Positions 51,703 to 60,305 of a stretch of 64,000 nucleotides of DNA are shown in pieces (position 1 is the stretch's first letter; each line of letters opens with the position of its first letter). The notes below the pieces were generated by a model, which was given only the letters and a program-made list of their open reading frames with translations, did no database searches and had not been told where the DNA came from. The DNA is from Leptospiraceae bacterium (GTDB lineage Bacteria; Spirochaetota; Leptospiria; Leptospirales; Leptospiraceae): assembly GCA_016708435.1 (NCBI GenBank), contig JADJFV010000007.1, forward strand, positions 1-64,000. Direction: 5' to 3'. The position numbers were made by a program, and so were the translations under genes.

Positions 51703-52626
51703 ATGGAAAAAATGAAATCACTCTTTTCAGGTGGCAAATCAAAAGTATACGCTCTGGTAATACTACAAGGAGCTATCGGATTATTCGTTGGAAACTATTT
51801 TATTAGACCAGCGCTAGTTACTACTGCAATAGTATCGACGACAATTGCAACTTCTTCGCTGAGTGCAGATAGTCCGAATGCTTCCTGTGCGAACCGTTGT
51901 CAGTCACTTTCTCACAATGGAGACTGCCTAGATAAGAGTAAGCATAATTCTCGAGTTGGATAGTGCTTGTGTTCTGGCTTGTGCGGAAATTGCTAAAGTA
52001 ACAACACCAGTAGCTGCAACTGCCACAGCGACGGGAACGGGAACGGGCACAGGAACAGCGACTGGCACTGCAACCGGAACGGGTACAGGAACTGCGGCTA
52101 CTGCATGTACAACTTGTAAAATGTTTGTTACTACATCAACCTACACGGGAGCGACTATCGGTGGAATTACAGGAGCCGATGCGAAATGTGCCAGTGATGC
52201 AGCTAAACCAGCGACTGGAACGTACAAAGCATTCCTCGTAGATGATACAAATAGAATTGCCTGTACAACTGCAAATTGCTCCGGTGGGGCAAGTGAAAAC
52301 AAAAACTGGGTGTTGAAAGCTAGCACCGCATACACTAGAGTAGACGGCACTGCGATTGCAACTTCAACAGCGTCTGCAATCTTACCGCTACTCTGACTAA
52401 TCCGATTAGCACTACCGGTGATACAATGTTAGGAAATATTCGCACAGGTATGGCATTTGCGAAAGATTGGACATCTCGCGTAAACGGTCATTGCACAAAC
52501 TATACAGTTACCACTGGTTCTAGTACAGATGGAGATGCAGGAACTGTTTTAACAACTTCCAGTTACTTATATGTAAACGGTGGGACTTGCGCTGGATTAA
52601 AAAGTTTACTCTGTGTTGAGCAATAA
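51703..52626 (+). pseudogene. Second DUF1554 gene copy, broken by two frameshifts
   Basis: A tandem paralogue of 50547-51515: the same start (MEKMKSLFSGGKSKVYAL versus MEKVKSFFSSGKAKVYAI), linker, DUF1554 domain and last residues (SLLCVEQ). The frame breaks near 51935, where the first part ends at 51963 and the next continues from 51956 in another frame (ACVLACAEIAKV). It breaks again at about 52378, where one missing A would restore NLTATLTNPISTTGD, leading to the final frame ending at 52626. The promoter block and ribosome site are intact, so a short truncated protein may still be made. Two independent shifts favour decay, but reads should be checked because both lie near low-complexity DNA. 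Confidence 0.75.
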
Positions 52627-52716
52627 AAGATAAAGAATTTTACCACATTATGTTGCGACCCTTAGGAAGCAACATTGAGTTTGGACACGAAGAAAAGACA
52701 GAGTTTTGTCCTTTAC

Positions 52717-52747
52717 TCCTTCGTGAACTTCGTGCTCTTCGTGGTAA
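52717..52747. repeat. R2 repeat upstream of the lgt-like gene
   Basis: CCTTCGTGAACTTCGTGCTC followed by TTCGTGGTAA, 16 bp before the lgt-like start. The matching arm pair is at 4634-4697. Part of a less perfect inverted partner lies at about 52684-52694 (GGACACGAAGA). Confidence 0.6.
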
Positions 52748-52762
52748 AAAAAAAGGCTTAGT

Positions 52763-53800
52763 ATGTATCCAGAAATAATCATTGGTAATTATATTTTTAG
52801 AGGCGAAGGGCTATTAACCTTTCTTGCAGCAGTAGGTTGCTTTATCCATTTATTTTTCTTCCTTGTTCCTAAATCCGGTTACTCTAGAATCACCTTTGTA
52901 AATGGATTTATATTTACTTTTGCGATTGGCATGATTGGAGAAGTAGTATTTCATTATTTGATCTGGGACTTTGAAGCATTCAGAGACGATCCCGAAATTA
53001 TAATTACAAAAGGTTTTATGCAATTCTCCGGCAATTCAATATTAGGCGGAGTGTTTGGAGGCTTTTTAGGAGCATGGTTTTACTGTAAGCTATTTGGTCT
53101 TAATTATTTTCATTTCTTCTCTAGTTTTTTAATTGCTCTTCCTTTATGGATGGGACTTGGAAGATCAGCCTGTTTTTTTAATGGGGATGCATATGGTGTT
53201 CCTACCAAATCAGTTTTCGGAATGACCTTCTCTGAGAAAAGTAATTCATGGATGAGTGATTGGAGTGAACAGTCATTAGTCTATCTAGCAAGCGAAAAAC
53301 CGCTTACCGAAATCGAAAAGATATTTAGCGAAAAATACGGACTGCACCTAAAAGACATCCCCATTCCTGATAAATTGGATAAATACAAAAAAGAAGGCTA
53401 TTCAACATTAGCCGATTTACAAAATTTTTATCCTCCTAACCAACCTTTTAATGCACGATCCCTTTATGATAAGGGGCTATACCCATTCCCGACAGTCTAT
53501 CCGAAAGTCCACCCAACACAGCTTTATGAAATGTTTTCACTTGTAATTTTATTTTTTGCTATGAAATTTATTTCCAGACAGAAATGGGCAGAGCAAAGAG
53601 TGTTATTTATATTCTTTATTCTATATGGAATGAATCGATTTTGGATTGAATTTTTTAGATCGGACAAAAGCCCTGGCATATTAGGATTAACCGGTGCGCA
53701 GTTGCTTTGTTTGGGATTCATGCTAGTTGGAATTACAAGTTATGCTTATTATACTTTAAAATGGAAGAAAACAGGGATGCCTGAAGTAGTATTAAAATGA
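52763..53800 (+). CDS. Lgt-like prolipoprotein diacylglyceryl transferase family protein
   Basis: A 345-residue membrane protein with seven or eight helices. The Lgt layout is kept: an MQFSGNSILGG loop, LGRSACFFNGDAYG at the place of the Lgt signature GRLGNFINGE, HPTQLYEMF, and FWIEFFRSDK near the C-terminus. Lgt attaches diacylglyceryl to the lipobox cysteine of pre-lipoproteins. However, the loop that carries the essential histidine in E. coli (FHGG) reads FSGN here, and the signature's first asparagine is cysteine. It is also about 50 residues longer than E. coli Lgt. So it may be a paralogue with another role. It overlaps the PAP2 gene by 4 bp. Confidence 0.72.
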   Translation: MYPEIIIGNYIFRGEGLLTFLAAVGCFIHLFFFLVPKSGYSRITFVNGFIFTFAIGMIGEVVFHYLIWDFEAFRDDPEIIITKGFMQFSGNSILGGVFGGFLGAWFYCKLFGLNYFHFFSSFLIALPLWMGLGRSACFFNGDAYGVPTKSVFGMTFSEKSNSWMSDWSEQSLVYLASEKPLTEIEKIFSEKYGLHLKDIPIPDKLDKYKKEGYSTLADLQNFYPPNQPFNARSLYDKGLYPFPTVYPKVHPTQLYEMFSLVILFFAMKFISRQKWAEQRVLFIFFILYGMNRFWIEFFRSDKSPGILGLTGAQLLCLGFMLVGITSYAYYTLKWKKTGMPEVVLK

Positions 53801-54579
53801 ATTTCCAAGAAAAACTTTACTCATTTTCAAAAATGATATGGAGTAAGCTTCAAAACTTGCCACCTCTGATTCGAAATTCATTCATGACTTGCTTTCTATT
53901 CACAATCGCTCTTCCCGGGTATATGGTAATTAGCTACGCTGTGGATACTAGCAATTCGCCTTCCCTCGCTTTTTTCTTGGATGATAAAATTCCTTTCGTT
54001 CCATGGACAATTGCGATCTACGATTGGATATACATTATCATATTTATTCCTTTGTTCACTGTAAGAGACATTCACCTTTTAAAGGCAGTAGCGAAAGCGT
54101 TTACATTTGTAATTTTAATTTCCCTTTCTGTATTTTTTTTATTTCCTGTGAAAATAGAAAGACCTGAGTTGACTAACCCAAAGAACTTCTTTGAATGGTG
54201 GGTTTGGATTAACTATGCATTAGATAAACCGACTGCATTATTTCCAAGTATGCATGTAAGCAATGCAATTCTTTCTGCCCTAGTAACAGTTCATTGGTCA
54301 AAGAAAATTGGATTTCCCGCTCTCCTATTATCATTTGCTATCAGCATATCTACATTAACCGTTAAGCAACATTTTATCGCAGATGTAATTGCCGGATGTA
54401 TTCTTGCGGTTACTAGCTATTACCTTTTTATCAAACCCTATATAAATAATTCTACCAATTCAAATAAAGAGGAGGTTTTACTTCCTGAAAAATTTTCTCT
54501 GATTATTCCGCTCCTTGGATTTCTCGCCACTGGAATTCTCTTTTTAGTATACAAGGCTTTTTGGGCTAAATATCCTTAG
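53797..54579 (+). CDS. PAP2-family membrane phosphatase
   Basis: A 260-residue multi-pass protein with a PAP2 (type 2 phosphatidic acid phosphatase) active site: KPTALFPSMHVSNA (motif PSMH) and KQHFIADVIAG (histidine then D in the third motif). It dephosphorylates lipid phosphates such as phosphatidic acid or undecaprenyl pyrophosphate at the outer face. The start ATG overlaps the lgt-like stop by 4 bp, so translation is coupled; both enzymes work on diacylglycerol-type lipids, which makes a shared pathway plausible. The 3' end overlaps the convergent YghO-like gene by 14 bp. Confidence 0.85.
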   Translation: MNFQEKLYSFSKMIWSKLQNLPPLIRNSFMTCFLFTIALPGYMVISYAVDTSNSPSLAFFLDDKIPFVPWTIAIYDWIYIIIFIPLFTVRDIHLLKAVAKAFTFVILISLSVFFLFPVKIERPELTNPKNFFEWWVWINYALDKPTALFPSMHVSNAILSALVTVHWSKKIGFPALLLSFAISISTLTVKQHFIADVIAGCILAVTSYYLFIKPYINNSTNSNKEEVLLPEKFSLIIPLLGFLATGILFLVYKAFWAKYP

Positions 54580-55714
54580 CCACTACCGCATAACGCCTAA
54601 CAATCTTCGCATTTAGAAATTCCATAATCGCATTCATCGGCTTGTTAGTATCGAGTATCCAAGTTGTCTGAAAAGATTGGTATTTTTGCGGCGGTTTTCT
54701 TCCTTCATTAAAACTTTTTTCCAATAGAATAAGCTCTAACCCTTTATTTCTAAATTCTTTTTTTACTCCGAGTAAAATGATAGAGCCTCGATTGATTTTT
54801 CTATAATTCCACAATAATTTTATAAATCCGAAAGGAAACAGTTTACCATTTCTAATTTTAACTAATACCTGATTGATATCGGGAAGAGAAATGAGAAAGC
54901 CAACCATTTCTCCTTGTCTCTCCAATATGTAAATAAACTTTGGGTCTGCAAATAATCGAAACTGCTCTGCCATAAGATCTATTTCTCCCGAAGTCATAGG
55001 AATGAATCCCCAATTTTCACTCCATGCGTCATTGTAGATTTCAAGAATGGGATTTAACTCACTACGAAGTTTCTTCATCTCAATGTTTCGCAACGTAAAT
55101 ATATCACCTGCAAATTTTTGAGCACGCTCTGACATTTTCTTAAATTTTTCAGGTAATGTTACATCCATCGGACATGCATAAGATAAAAGTCCTCTACTCT
55201 GAGCATAACCGAGAGTATTCAACAACTGCGGATAATAAGGCTTAGTATACTTCAATAGCAACACTGGAGAAGAATCAAAGCCTTCCGTTAAAAAACCAAT
55301 TTCATGATTCGTATTAAAATCCATGGGTCCAATTACATTTGCAATTCCTCGAATCTTACACCAATCTTCTACAGCCTGCATGAGAGCAGCGGCGACTTCG
55401 GAATCATCTTCCGATTCGTAAAAGCCAAAAAAGCCCTGGCGAGTCTTATAATGAGTATTCCATATTTCGTCTTCGTGAGCGGTTACTCTCCCTACTACTC
55501 TATCTCCTCGCAATGCGAGAAAGTATTCTACCTTTGCATGAGAGAAGTATGGATTCTTTTTGGGATTAAAAAAATCTTGTCTTTCGATTCGTAAGGGAGG
55601 CACCCAATGAATATCATCTCGATAAAGTTCATAAGGATAATCTATGAATGCATTCATTCCTTTCTTATCCGTTATTTTTTTTATACTTAAATTGCTATTT
55701 AGTAAATCATTCAT
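54566..55714 (-). CDS. YghO-like N-acetyltransferase-fold protein
   Basis: A 382-residue soluble protein resembling the YghO/GNAT-fold family. Seen: PYELYRDDIHWVPPLRIERQ at the N-terminus, the run of aromatic and charged residues KKNPYFSHAKVEYFLAL, GDRVVGRVTAH, NVIGPMDFNTNHEIGFL, and a second half with VGFLISLPDINQ and GVKKEFRNKGLELILLEKSF, close to the acyl-CoA binding loop of GNAT enzymes. The substrate is unknown. The gene stands alone, convergent with the PAP2 gene and followed upstream by hairpins at 55750-55815. Confidence 0.75.
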   Translation of the reverse strand: MNDLLNSNLSIKKITDKKGMNAFIDYPYELYRDDIHWVPPLRIERQDFFNPKKNPYFSHAKVEYFLALRGDRVVGRVTAHEDEIWNTHYKTRQGFFGFYESEDDSEVAAALMQAVEDWCKIRGIANVIGPMDFNTNHEIGFLTEGFDSSPVLLLKYTKPYYPQLLNTLGYAQSRGLLSYACPMDVTLPEKFKKMSERAQKFAGDIFTLRNIEMKKLRSELNPILEIYNDAWSENWGFIPMTSGEIDLMAEQFRLFADPKFIYILERQGEMVGFLISLPDINQVLVKIRNGKLFPFGFIKLLWNYRKINRGSIILLGVKKEFRNKGLELILLEKSFNEGRKPPQKYQSFQTTWILDTNKPMNAIMEFLNAKIVRRYAVVAKDI

Positions 55715-55749
55715 TTATCACAGTGTATTTCAATGCTAAATTGAGGAAA

Positions 55750-55815
55750 GTAAATTATGAATTTACTTTACTTTTAGCAGTTACGTAGCGGCTATTTATC
55801 TGTAAACTGCTAAAA
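55750..55815. repeat. Two hairpins between YghO-like and yhhQ genes
   Basis: GTAAAT/ATTTAC (55750-55766) and TTTTAGCAGTT with GTAAACTGCTAAAA (55772-55784 and 55802-55815, one bulged base). They lie in the region that must carry both divergent promoters. I see no preQ1 riboswitch motif, although yhhQ genes often have one. Confidence 0.45.
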
Positions 55816-55927
55816 ACAGAATAAGACTTAATGACATCGAATCGTAAATAAATTTCTTTTGCTAACAAATGAGTAATCCTTATCGAGTGCCTTTCCGAAA
55901 ATATATTGATATCTAAAGGGGCTTTGA

Positions 55928-56629
55928 ATGCATTTCAATCGAATAACAAAACTTTATATTGTTCTATCCAGTATTTTCCTTACATTTTTACTGATGGCGG
56001 AGCTAACAGGAAGTAAACTCATTACTACGTTTGGTTTTGTGATGACGATGGGTGTGATACCTTTTCCGATAACGTTTATAGTGACAGATATTCTAAACGA
56101 ATTCTATGGAAAGAAAGGAGTTAGGTTCACTACATTTCTTGGGATGGCGATGATTCTGCTTGCCTATTTTTTGATTGTGATCGATTTACAAATACCGGCT
56201 AATAGCATTTCTCCCGTAGATGATGTTTCTTTCCAAAAAGTATTTGCAAACTCTGGACTTGTTATCATTGGATCGATTACAGCGTATTTAATTGGACAAC
56301 TCATTGATATTCAGATATTTCACTTTATCCGCACAAAAACAGGTGGCAAGCATGTGTGGCTAAGGGCAACGGGCTCTACTGTCATTTCGCAACTGATTGA
56401 TTCTTATGTTGTAATCTTTATCGCATTTGGAAAATATGAGCCGACTACTCTCTTCGGGCTTCCTTTTTATTCGTTAATCAACACCCCAACTTTGGTTAGC
56501 ATTTCTACTACTAACTTTGTTTATAAACTTTGCATCGCCATTCTTTTGACACCACTCATTTACCTTTCGCATTCTCTAATTGAGCGCTATCTTGGTGACG
56601 AAATGATTCATTTACATCATCGCGATTAA
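55928..56629 (+). CDS. yhhQ: Queuosine precursor transporter
   Basis: A 233-residue membrane protein with about six helices, matching the YhhQ/QPTR family that imports queuosine precursors (preQ0, preQ1). Family blocks: FLLMAELTGSKLI near the N-terminus, FPITFIVTDILNEFYGKKG with the conserved T-D-x-x-x-E, and LRATGSTVISQLIDSYVVIF with the conserved S-x-x-D. The start is ATG at 55928, preceded by AAAGGGG. queF/queC-type genes are not nearby. Confidence 0.9.
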   Translation: MHFNRITKLYIVLSSIFLTFLLMAELTGSKLITTFGFVMTMGVIPFPITFIVTDILNEFYGKKGVRFTTFLGMAMILLAYFLIVIDLQIPANSISPVDDVSFQKVFANSGLVIIGSITAYLIGQLIDIQIFHFIRTKTGGKHVWLRATGSTVISQLIDSYVVIFIAFGKYEPTTLFGLPFYSLINTPTLVSISTTNFVYKLCIAILLTPLIYLSHSLIERYLGDEMIHLHHRD

Positions 56630-56741
56630 AAGAGTTAAAACGAATCTCATTTTATACTTCTCAAACATTTTTAATACAGAAAATAAAATCTAATTGTAAA
56701 ATAACTATGAATACTGACAGTTGGAAATATTGGAATTTATT

Positions 56742-58166
56742 ATGAATAGTGAATTTGAAGTTTTTAAGAAATCTCTCGAGACTGTAGACAGTATACCATC
56801 CTTAACCGGCGAAAGTATTGAATTATACCTTTCTGAAATTGAATTACATTCTGATGGAGGTAGTCTCAAACCTACTATTCTGATAATTGATGACGATTCT
56901 AAAATTAGAGAATCACTCCAAGCCTCCCTTGGGAAAAAATACAATTTAGTTTTATGTGCGAGTGGAGAAGAAGGAATTGAACAAGTAAATGCTTCTACCT
57001 TTTGTGTTATCTTAGATGTAAAGCTAAATGGTAAAAATGGATTTGAAACATTTGTAGAAATCAAAAAAAAATTTTTAAACTTACCAATTATTTTTCATTC
57101 AGCCTATGAAGATATTAAGAATCCATATGACATTATGAACGACTATCACCCATTTGCCTACGTTGTAAAACAAGGAGATAGTAGAGAGTTACTTGATACT
57201 CTTGCAGTGGCTGTTGTGTATTATCTGCAAATCAATAAAAATATTTTACTCATAAAGCAACTTCAGAAGATGAATCAAGAGCTAGAAAAATCAAAGAAGA
57301 AATACAAAGACTTAGTCGAAAACTCTTTAGATATTATTTTTGCTCTAGATGCGGAAGGAAATATTCAATCCATTAACCGCGCAGTCTCTAATATTTTAAA
57401 ATACAATGTGAAAAGACTTCCCGGTAAAAAATTCACAGATTTAATTTATAAAGCTGCGGAGGCAAATCAAATTAGCCTCAATGAAAAAGTATTTCAAGAA
57501 AACTTTCACAATCTAATCGAATCTCAGGGACAGGTCTCTTTCAATTGTGATATGGTTACAGATTACGGTGAACCAATAGAAATGCACCTTAAACTAAAAT
57601 ACATTCCGTCTGATGATAGCTTTGTAATTTTTGGGTCTGCCTTTAATATTGAAGATGATATTCTACTTCGTTTATGTGAAACAGAAAATCAGGTTTATAA
57701 AATTGGAAATTATTTGACACAGGTAGATTTTATCTGTAAGAGAGTATCGAAAGCATGTGCAAAGTATTTGGATAACGAAGTAATTTTAGAACTAAAACTT
57801 TGTCTAAAAGAACTCCTTGTGAACTCAGTCGAGCATGGGAACCTGGGAATCAGTTTTGAAGAAAAATCAGAATCACTGGCTAATGATGAGTATTTCCAAA
57901 TTTTAATCGATAGACAAAAAGACCCGAAAAACATTTCTAAAAAGATTAGCGTTGAGTATTCACTCCTTCCTGATCGAGTAGAATTTCGCATAACGGATGC
58001 AGGCGATGGATTTGATCATCAGAAAATGCTATCTCGACCTAAGAATGATTTGGCTCTTGTTCAAATTGGTCACGGAAGAGGAATTATGATGGCTCGCGAA
58101 TTTTTTGATAAAATTGAATTCAATGAAAAGGGTAATTCCGTTTATCTTGTGAAAAATTTTAAATAG
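56742..58166 (+). CDS. REC-PAS-HATPase regulator without a phospho-histidine domain
   Basis: A 474-residue protein from the ATG at 56742 (a TTG at 56721 adds seven residues). Order: N-terminal extension, receiver (about residues 45-165, TILIIDDDSKI and phosphoacceptor in CVILDVKLNG), PAS domain (about 190-310), then an ATPase domain of the RsbW/anti-sigma type (LKELLVNSVEHGNLGI as N-box, DAGDGFD as G1-box, GHGRGIMMAREF as G2-box). No H-box is seen, so it is unlikely to be a classical histidine kinase; a serine kinase acting on an anti-sigma antagonist is the better reading. The receiver closely resembles that of 11590. It is convergent with 58159 and overlaps it by 8 bp. Confidence 0.82.
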   Translation: MNSEFEVFKKSLETVDSIPSLTGESIELYLSEIELHSDGGSLKPTILIIDDDSKIRESLQASLGKKYNLVLCASGEEGIEQVNASTFCVILDVKLNGKNGFETFVEIKKKFLNLPIIFHSAYEDIKNPYDIMNDYHPFAYVVKQGDSRELLDTLAVAVVYYLQINKNILLIKQLQKMNQELEKSKKKYKDLVENSLDIIFALDAEGNIQSINRAVSNILKYNVKRLPGKKFTDLIYKAAEANQISLNEKVFQENFHNLIESQGQVSFNCDMVTDYGEPIEMHLKLKYIPSDDSFVIFGSAFNIEDDILLRLCETENQVYKIGNYLTQVDFICKRVSKACAKYLDNEVILELKLCLKELLVNSVEHGNLGISFEEKSESLANDEYFQILIDRQKDPKNISKKISVEYSLLPDRVEFRITDAGDGFDHQKMLSRPKNDLALVQIGHGRGIMMAREFFDKIEFNEKGNSVYLVKNFK

Positions 58167-58782
58167 ATTTCTTGCTCTTTGCAAATCGTTTAATTCTAAA
58201 CCAAGCCTTTGTTGTTATGAAAGAAATAAACAATAAAGGATAAAGACAAATTAGCCAGACAGTTAGATAATTATACTTACTACTAGATTTAATAGAGCGG
58301 CTAAAGTATTTTAGCCAATGCTTATAAACCGATTTCCATTTTTGCTTTCGAAGAGAATAAATATTTACCTCATACTTCGTATCGTTTTTTTCTACTAAAA
58401 AATATTCCAAATGTTTATTGGAAGTAACAAATTGATACCCCTCATGACTATCGAAATACATTTTGAAGTTATAATAATCTTGAACCATGACCAACAATTG
58501 GTTTTTATACTTTTTCCATTTCTGATTTAACGCAACAAAGTCTTTAGATTCAGTTGCATTCCGAAGAACCGTGTGCACTTCCTCTTTTAGAGAATTATTA
58601 TAATTAACCTCTTCTATCTTAATATCGCTTTCCAAATATTCATAATGAATTCCACCCAGAATATAAATGGAGCATAATGTGATTAGCAAAGCATAGCCCC
58701 AATTAGAATAATGAAAAGATTTAAAGTGCCAGAAAACTTTTGCGATTCTATGGCACCTAGTGAATCCATTTTGCTTTCTCAT
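58159..58782 (-). CDS. Membrane protein of unknown function
   Basis: A 207-residue protein with an N-terminal membrane helix (YSNWGYALLITLCSIYILGG), a central soluble region of about 110 charged residues, and a second membrane helix near the C-terminus (YLTVWLICLYPLLFISFIT) with a basic tail. The soluble part would lie outside the cytoplasm. No family is recognised. It is convergent with the REC-PAS-ATPase gene. It starts at the ATG at 58782, downstream of leuA on the same strand. Confidence 0.6.
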   Translation of the reverse strand: MRKQNGFTRCHRIAKVFWHFKSFHYSNWGYALLITLCSIYILGGIHYEYLESDIKIEEVNYNNSLKEEVHTVLRNATESKDFVALNQKWKKYKNQLLVMVQDYYNFKMYFDSHEGYQFVTSNKHLEYFLVEKNDTKYEVNIYSLRKQKWKSVYKHWLKYFSRSIKSSSKYNYLTVWLICLYPLLFISFITTKAWFRIKRFAKSKKSI

Positions 58783-58828
58783 AGTATTTTCAGCAGACTA
58801 AATGAAATTGAGCCAATGTCAAGTTTTT

Positions 58829-60043
58829 CTAAGAATAAACTAAGCCTTCTGTCCTTTCTTTCTTAAACTTGCTAGCAAATTCCAAGACATCAGAAATTGC
58901 TAATTCCCTTCCGATTTCATCTGAATATTTTTTTAAGATTGGCTGCAAATCACTAATTTCGCGATCACTAAGATAAAATCCTTTTTCGGAAAGAATCGAC
59001 TTGATTGCTCCTCCACCTGACTGGCTAGTGAATGTTATCCGGTGTCCATCTTCTCGACCAATTACACTCGGGTCAATAGCACCATAAGCAGATTTTTTTA
59101 AATGCTTTGTTTTATTGACTCCATCCTGGTGAATTCCACTTCGATGGGCAAATACATCACTGCCAATCAAAGGAGCTTTTTCATGGATCGGAATTCCTGA
59201 CATTCTAGAAACCAAAGTTGCTGTTGGAAAAATTTCTTCCATATTCAAATCAACTCTCTCTCCACAATTATAAAGCGCACAGGCAACTTCAAACAAATTG
59301 GTATTACCCGCTCTCTCCCCTAATCCATTTAAGGAAGTCTCTATTTGAGTAACTCCTTTAAAAAAACTTTCTACTGTAGTTGCCGTTGCCATTCCTAAAT
59401 CATTGTGCGTATGGACTGAAATGATAGCATTGCCCGTTAACGAATTTACAACTTGCTCAATCATATCCAAAAAAATCATTGGACGATAACGCTCGACTGT
59501 ATTGGCAAGGTTAATTACATCTGCACCCGCATCAATTGCCGCTTGAAAAACTTTTATCGCAAAATCAACAGTATCCAGACAATCGCCAAAATGTTCTCCA
59601 CTAAACTGAACCGTTCCCCTATCGCCTGCTAATTTGCGTGCATATTGGACTGCATCTTTCACGTTAGCGACGACTTGTTCGTTTGAAATTTTCAACATAT
59701 TTTCAATAGCAAAAGAACTAACGGGGTAAACAATGTGTAACCGTGACTTAGCGGCATGTCGAATCGCGTTCCAGGATATTTCGATTTCTTGTTTCTTAGC
59801 TCGCGAAAGACTCGATATAACAATATTGTCTGGCGCAATCTTTGCTAAGTATTCGCAGGATTTAAAATCGCTTTCGCTAGCAGAAGCAAAGCCTACTTCA
59901 ATGGCGTCTACTCCCAACTTTACGAGTTGATGAAAGATAATTTCTTTCTCTTCTAAATTCCAGGGTTTTCGTAAAGCTTGGTTTCCATCACGCAATGTGA
60001 CATCATAGAAAAAGGGTTTCCGATTTGTAAAATGTTTGTTCAT
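58829..60043 (-). CDS. leuA: 2-isopropylmalate synthase family enzyme (LeuA-like)
   Basis: A 404-residue DRE-TIM enzyme from the ATG at 60041-60043, chosen because AAGGAG (60051-60056, minus strand) lies at ideal spacing; an upstream ATG at 60064 lacks this. Seen: FYDVTLRDGNQAL with the metal-binding aspartate, IISVHTHNDLGMATATTVES with the HxH metal site, and TSLNGLGERAGNTNLFEV. This is the first step of leucine synthesis. It lacks the C-terminal LeuA dimer domain that gives leucine feedback, so control should be at expression level. A leucine-rich leader peptide and terminator precede it, which supports leucine rather than citramalate or homocitrate synthesis. Confidence 0.9.
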   Translation of the reverse strand: MNKHFTNRKPFFYDVTLRDGNQALRKPWNLEEKEIIFHQLVKLGVDAIEVGFASASESDFKSCEYLAKIAPDNIVISSLSRAKKQEIEISWNAIRHAAKSRLHIVYPVSSFAIENMLKISNEQVVANVKDAVQYARKLAGDRGTVQFSGEHFGDCLDTVDFAIKVFQAAIDAGADVINLANTVERYRPMIFLDMIEQVVNSLTGNAIISVHTHNDLGMATATTVESFFKGVTQIETSLNGLGERAGNTNLFEVACALYNCGERVDLNMEEIFPTATLVSRMSGIPIHEKAPLIGSDVFAHRSGIHQDGVNKTKHLKKSAYGAIDPSVIGREDGHRITFTSQSGGGAIKSILSEKGFYLSDREISDLQPILKKYSDEIGRELAISDVLEFASKFKKERTEGLVYS

Positions 60044-60113
60044 GTTTGTTCTCCTTGTATTCATTCGCTCATTCCTGGAAGGGGCTAACGTTTACGGAAG
60101 ATTATCCACAAAC

Positions 60114-60145
60114 AAAAAAGCCCGCTCCGGCTGGAGTGGGCTTTT
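60114..60145 (-). terminator. Attenuator terminator in the leuA leader
   Basis: On the minus strand, AAAAGCCCACTCC and GGAGCGGGCTTTTTT (60133-60145 and 60114-60128) pair around a 4-nt loop with one mismatch and end in a U-run. It lies between the leader peptide and leuA, with about 70 bp remaining to the leuA start. This is the geometry of a transcription attenuator. Confidence 0.85.
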
Positions 60146-60175
60146 CTCTTTTCACAAGTCTATGCTCACGCCAAC

Positions 60176-60226
60176 CTACATAAGTAGTGGAAGGAGGAGC
60201 AGCGTTGTGAAGAATTTTTGAATCAT
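60176..60226 (-). CDS. leuL: Leucine-rich leader peptide of leuA
   Basis: A 16-residue peptide, MIQKFFTTLLLLPLLM, with six leucines, four of them consecutive; the Leu codons are CTG, CTC, CTC, CTT, CTA and CTT. It starts at ATG 60224-60226 and ends at TAG 60176-60178, about 30 bp before the terminator stem. When charged leucyl-tRNA is scarce, the ribosome would stall on these codons and permit an antiterminator; when leucine is plentiful, the terminator forms. The leader RNA has a hairpin overlapping the end of the peptide (CCACTAC with GTAGG) and a candidate partial antiterminator pairing GGTTGGC with GCCCACT. The Shine-Dalgarno is weak. Too short for routine gene finding. Confidence 0.85.
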   Translation of the reverse strand: MIQKFFTTLLLLPLLM

Positions 60227-60305
60227 AGAAATACAGTCGGAAAGAATGATTTTTTTGTCAATAAAAATTTTAGTTACTTCCCGTTAGCTTCGATAAATAA
60301 GAAGT

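Noticed and set aside
55816..55927. preQ1 riboswitch upstream of the queuosine precursor transporter
   Set aside because: Looked for because of the gene; no preQ1 core motif is visible.
58829..60043. Homocitrate or citramalate synthase instead of LeuA
   Set aside because: The leucine-rich leader peptide favours leucine synthesis, though the domain alone does not settle it.
60036..60221. 61-codon plus-strand frame in the leuA leader
   Set aside because: It is antisense to the leader and attenuator, which have a better explanation.
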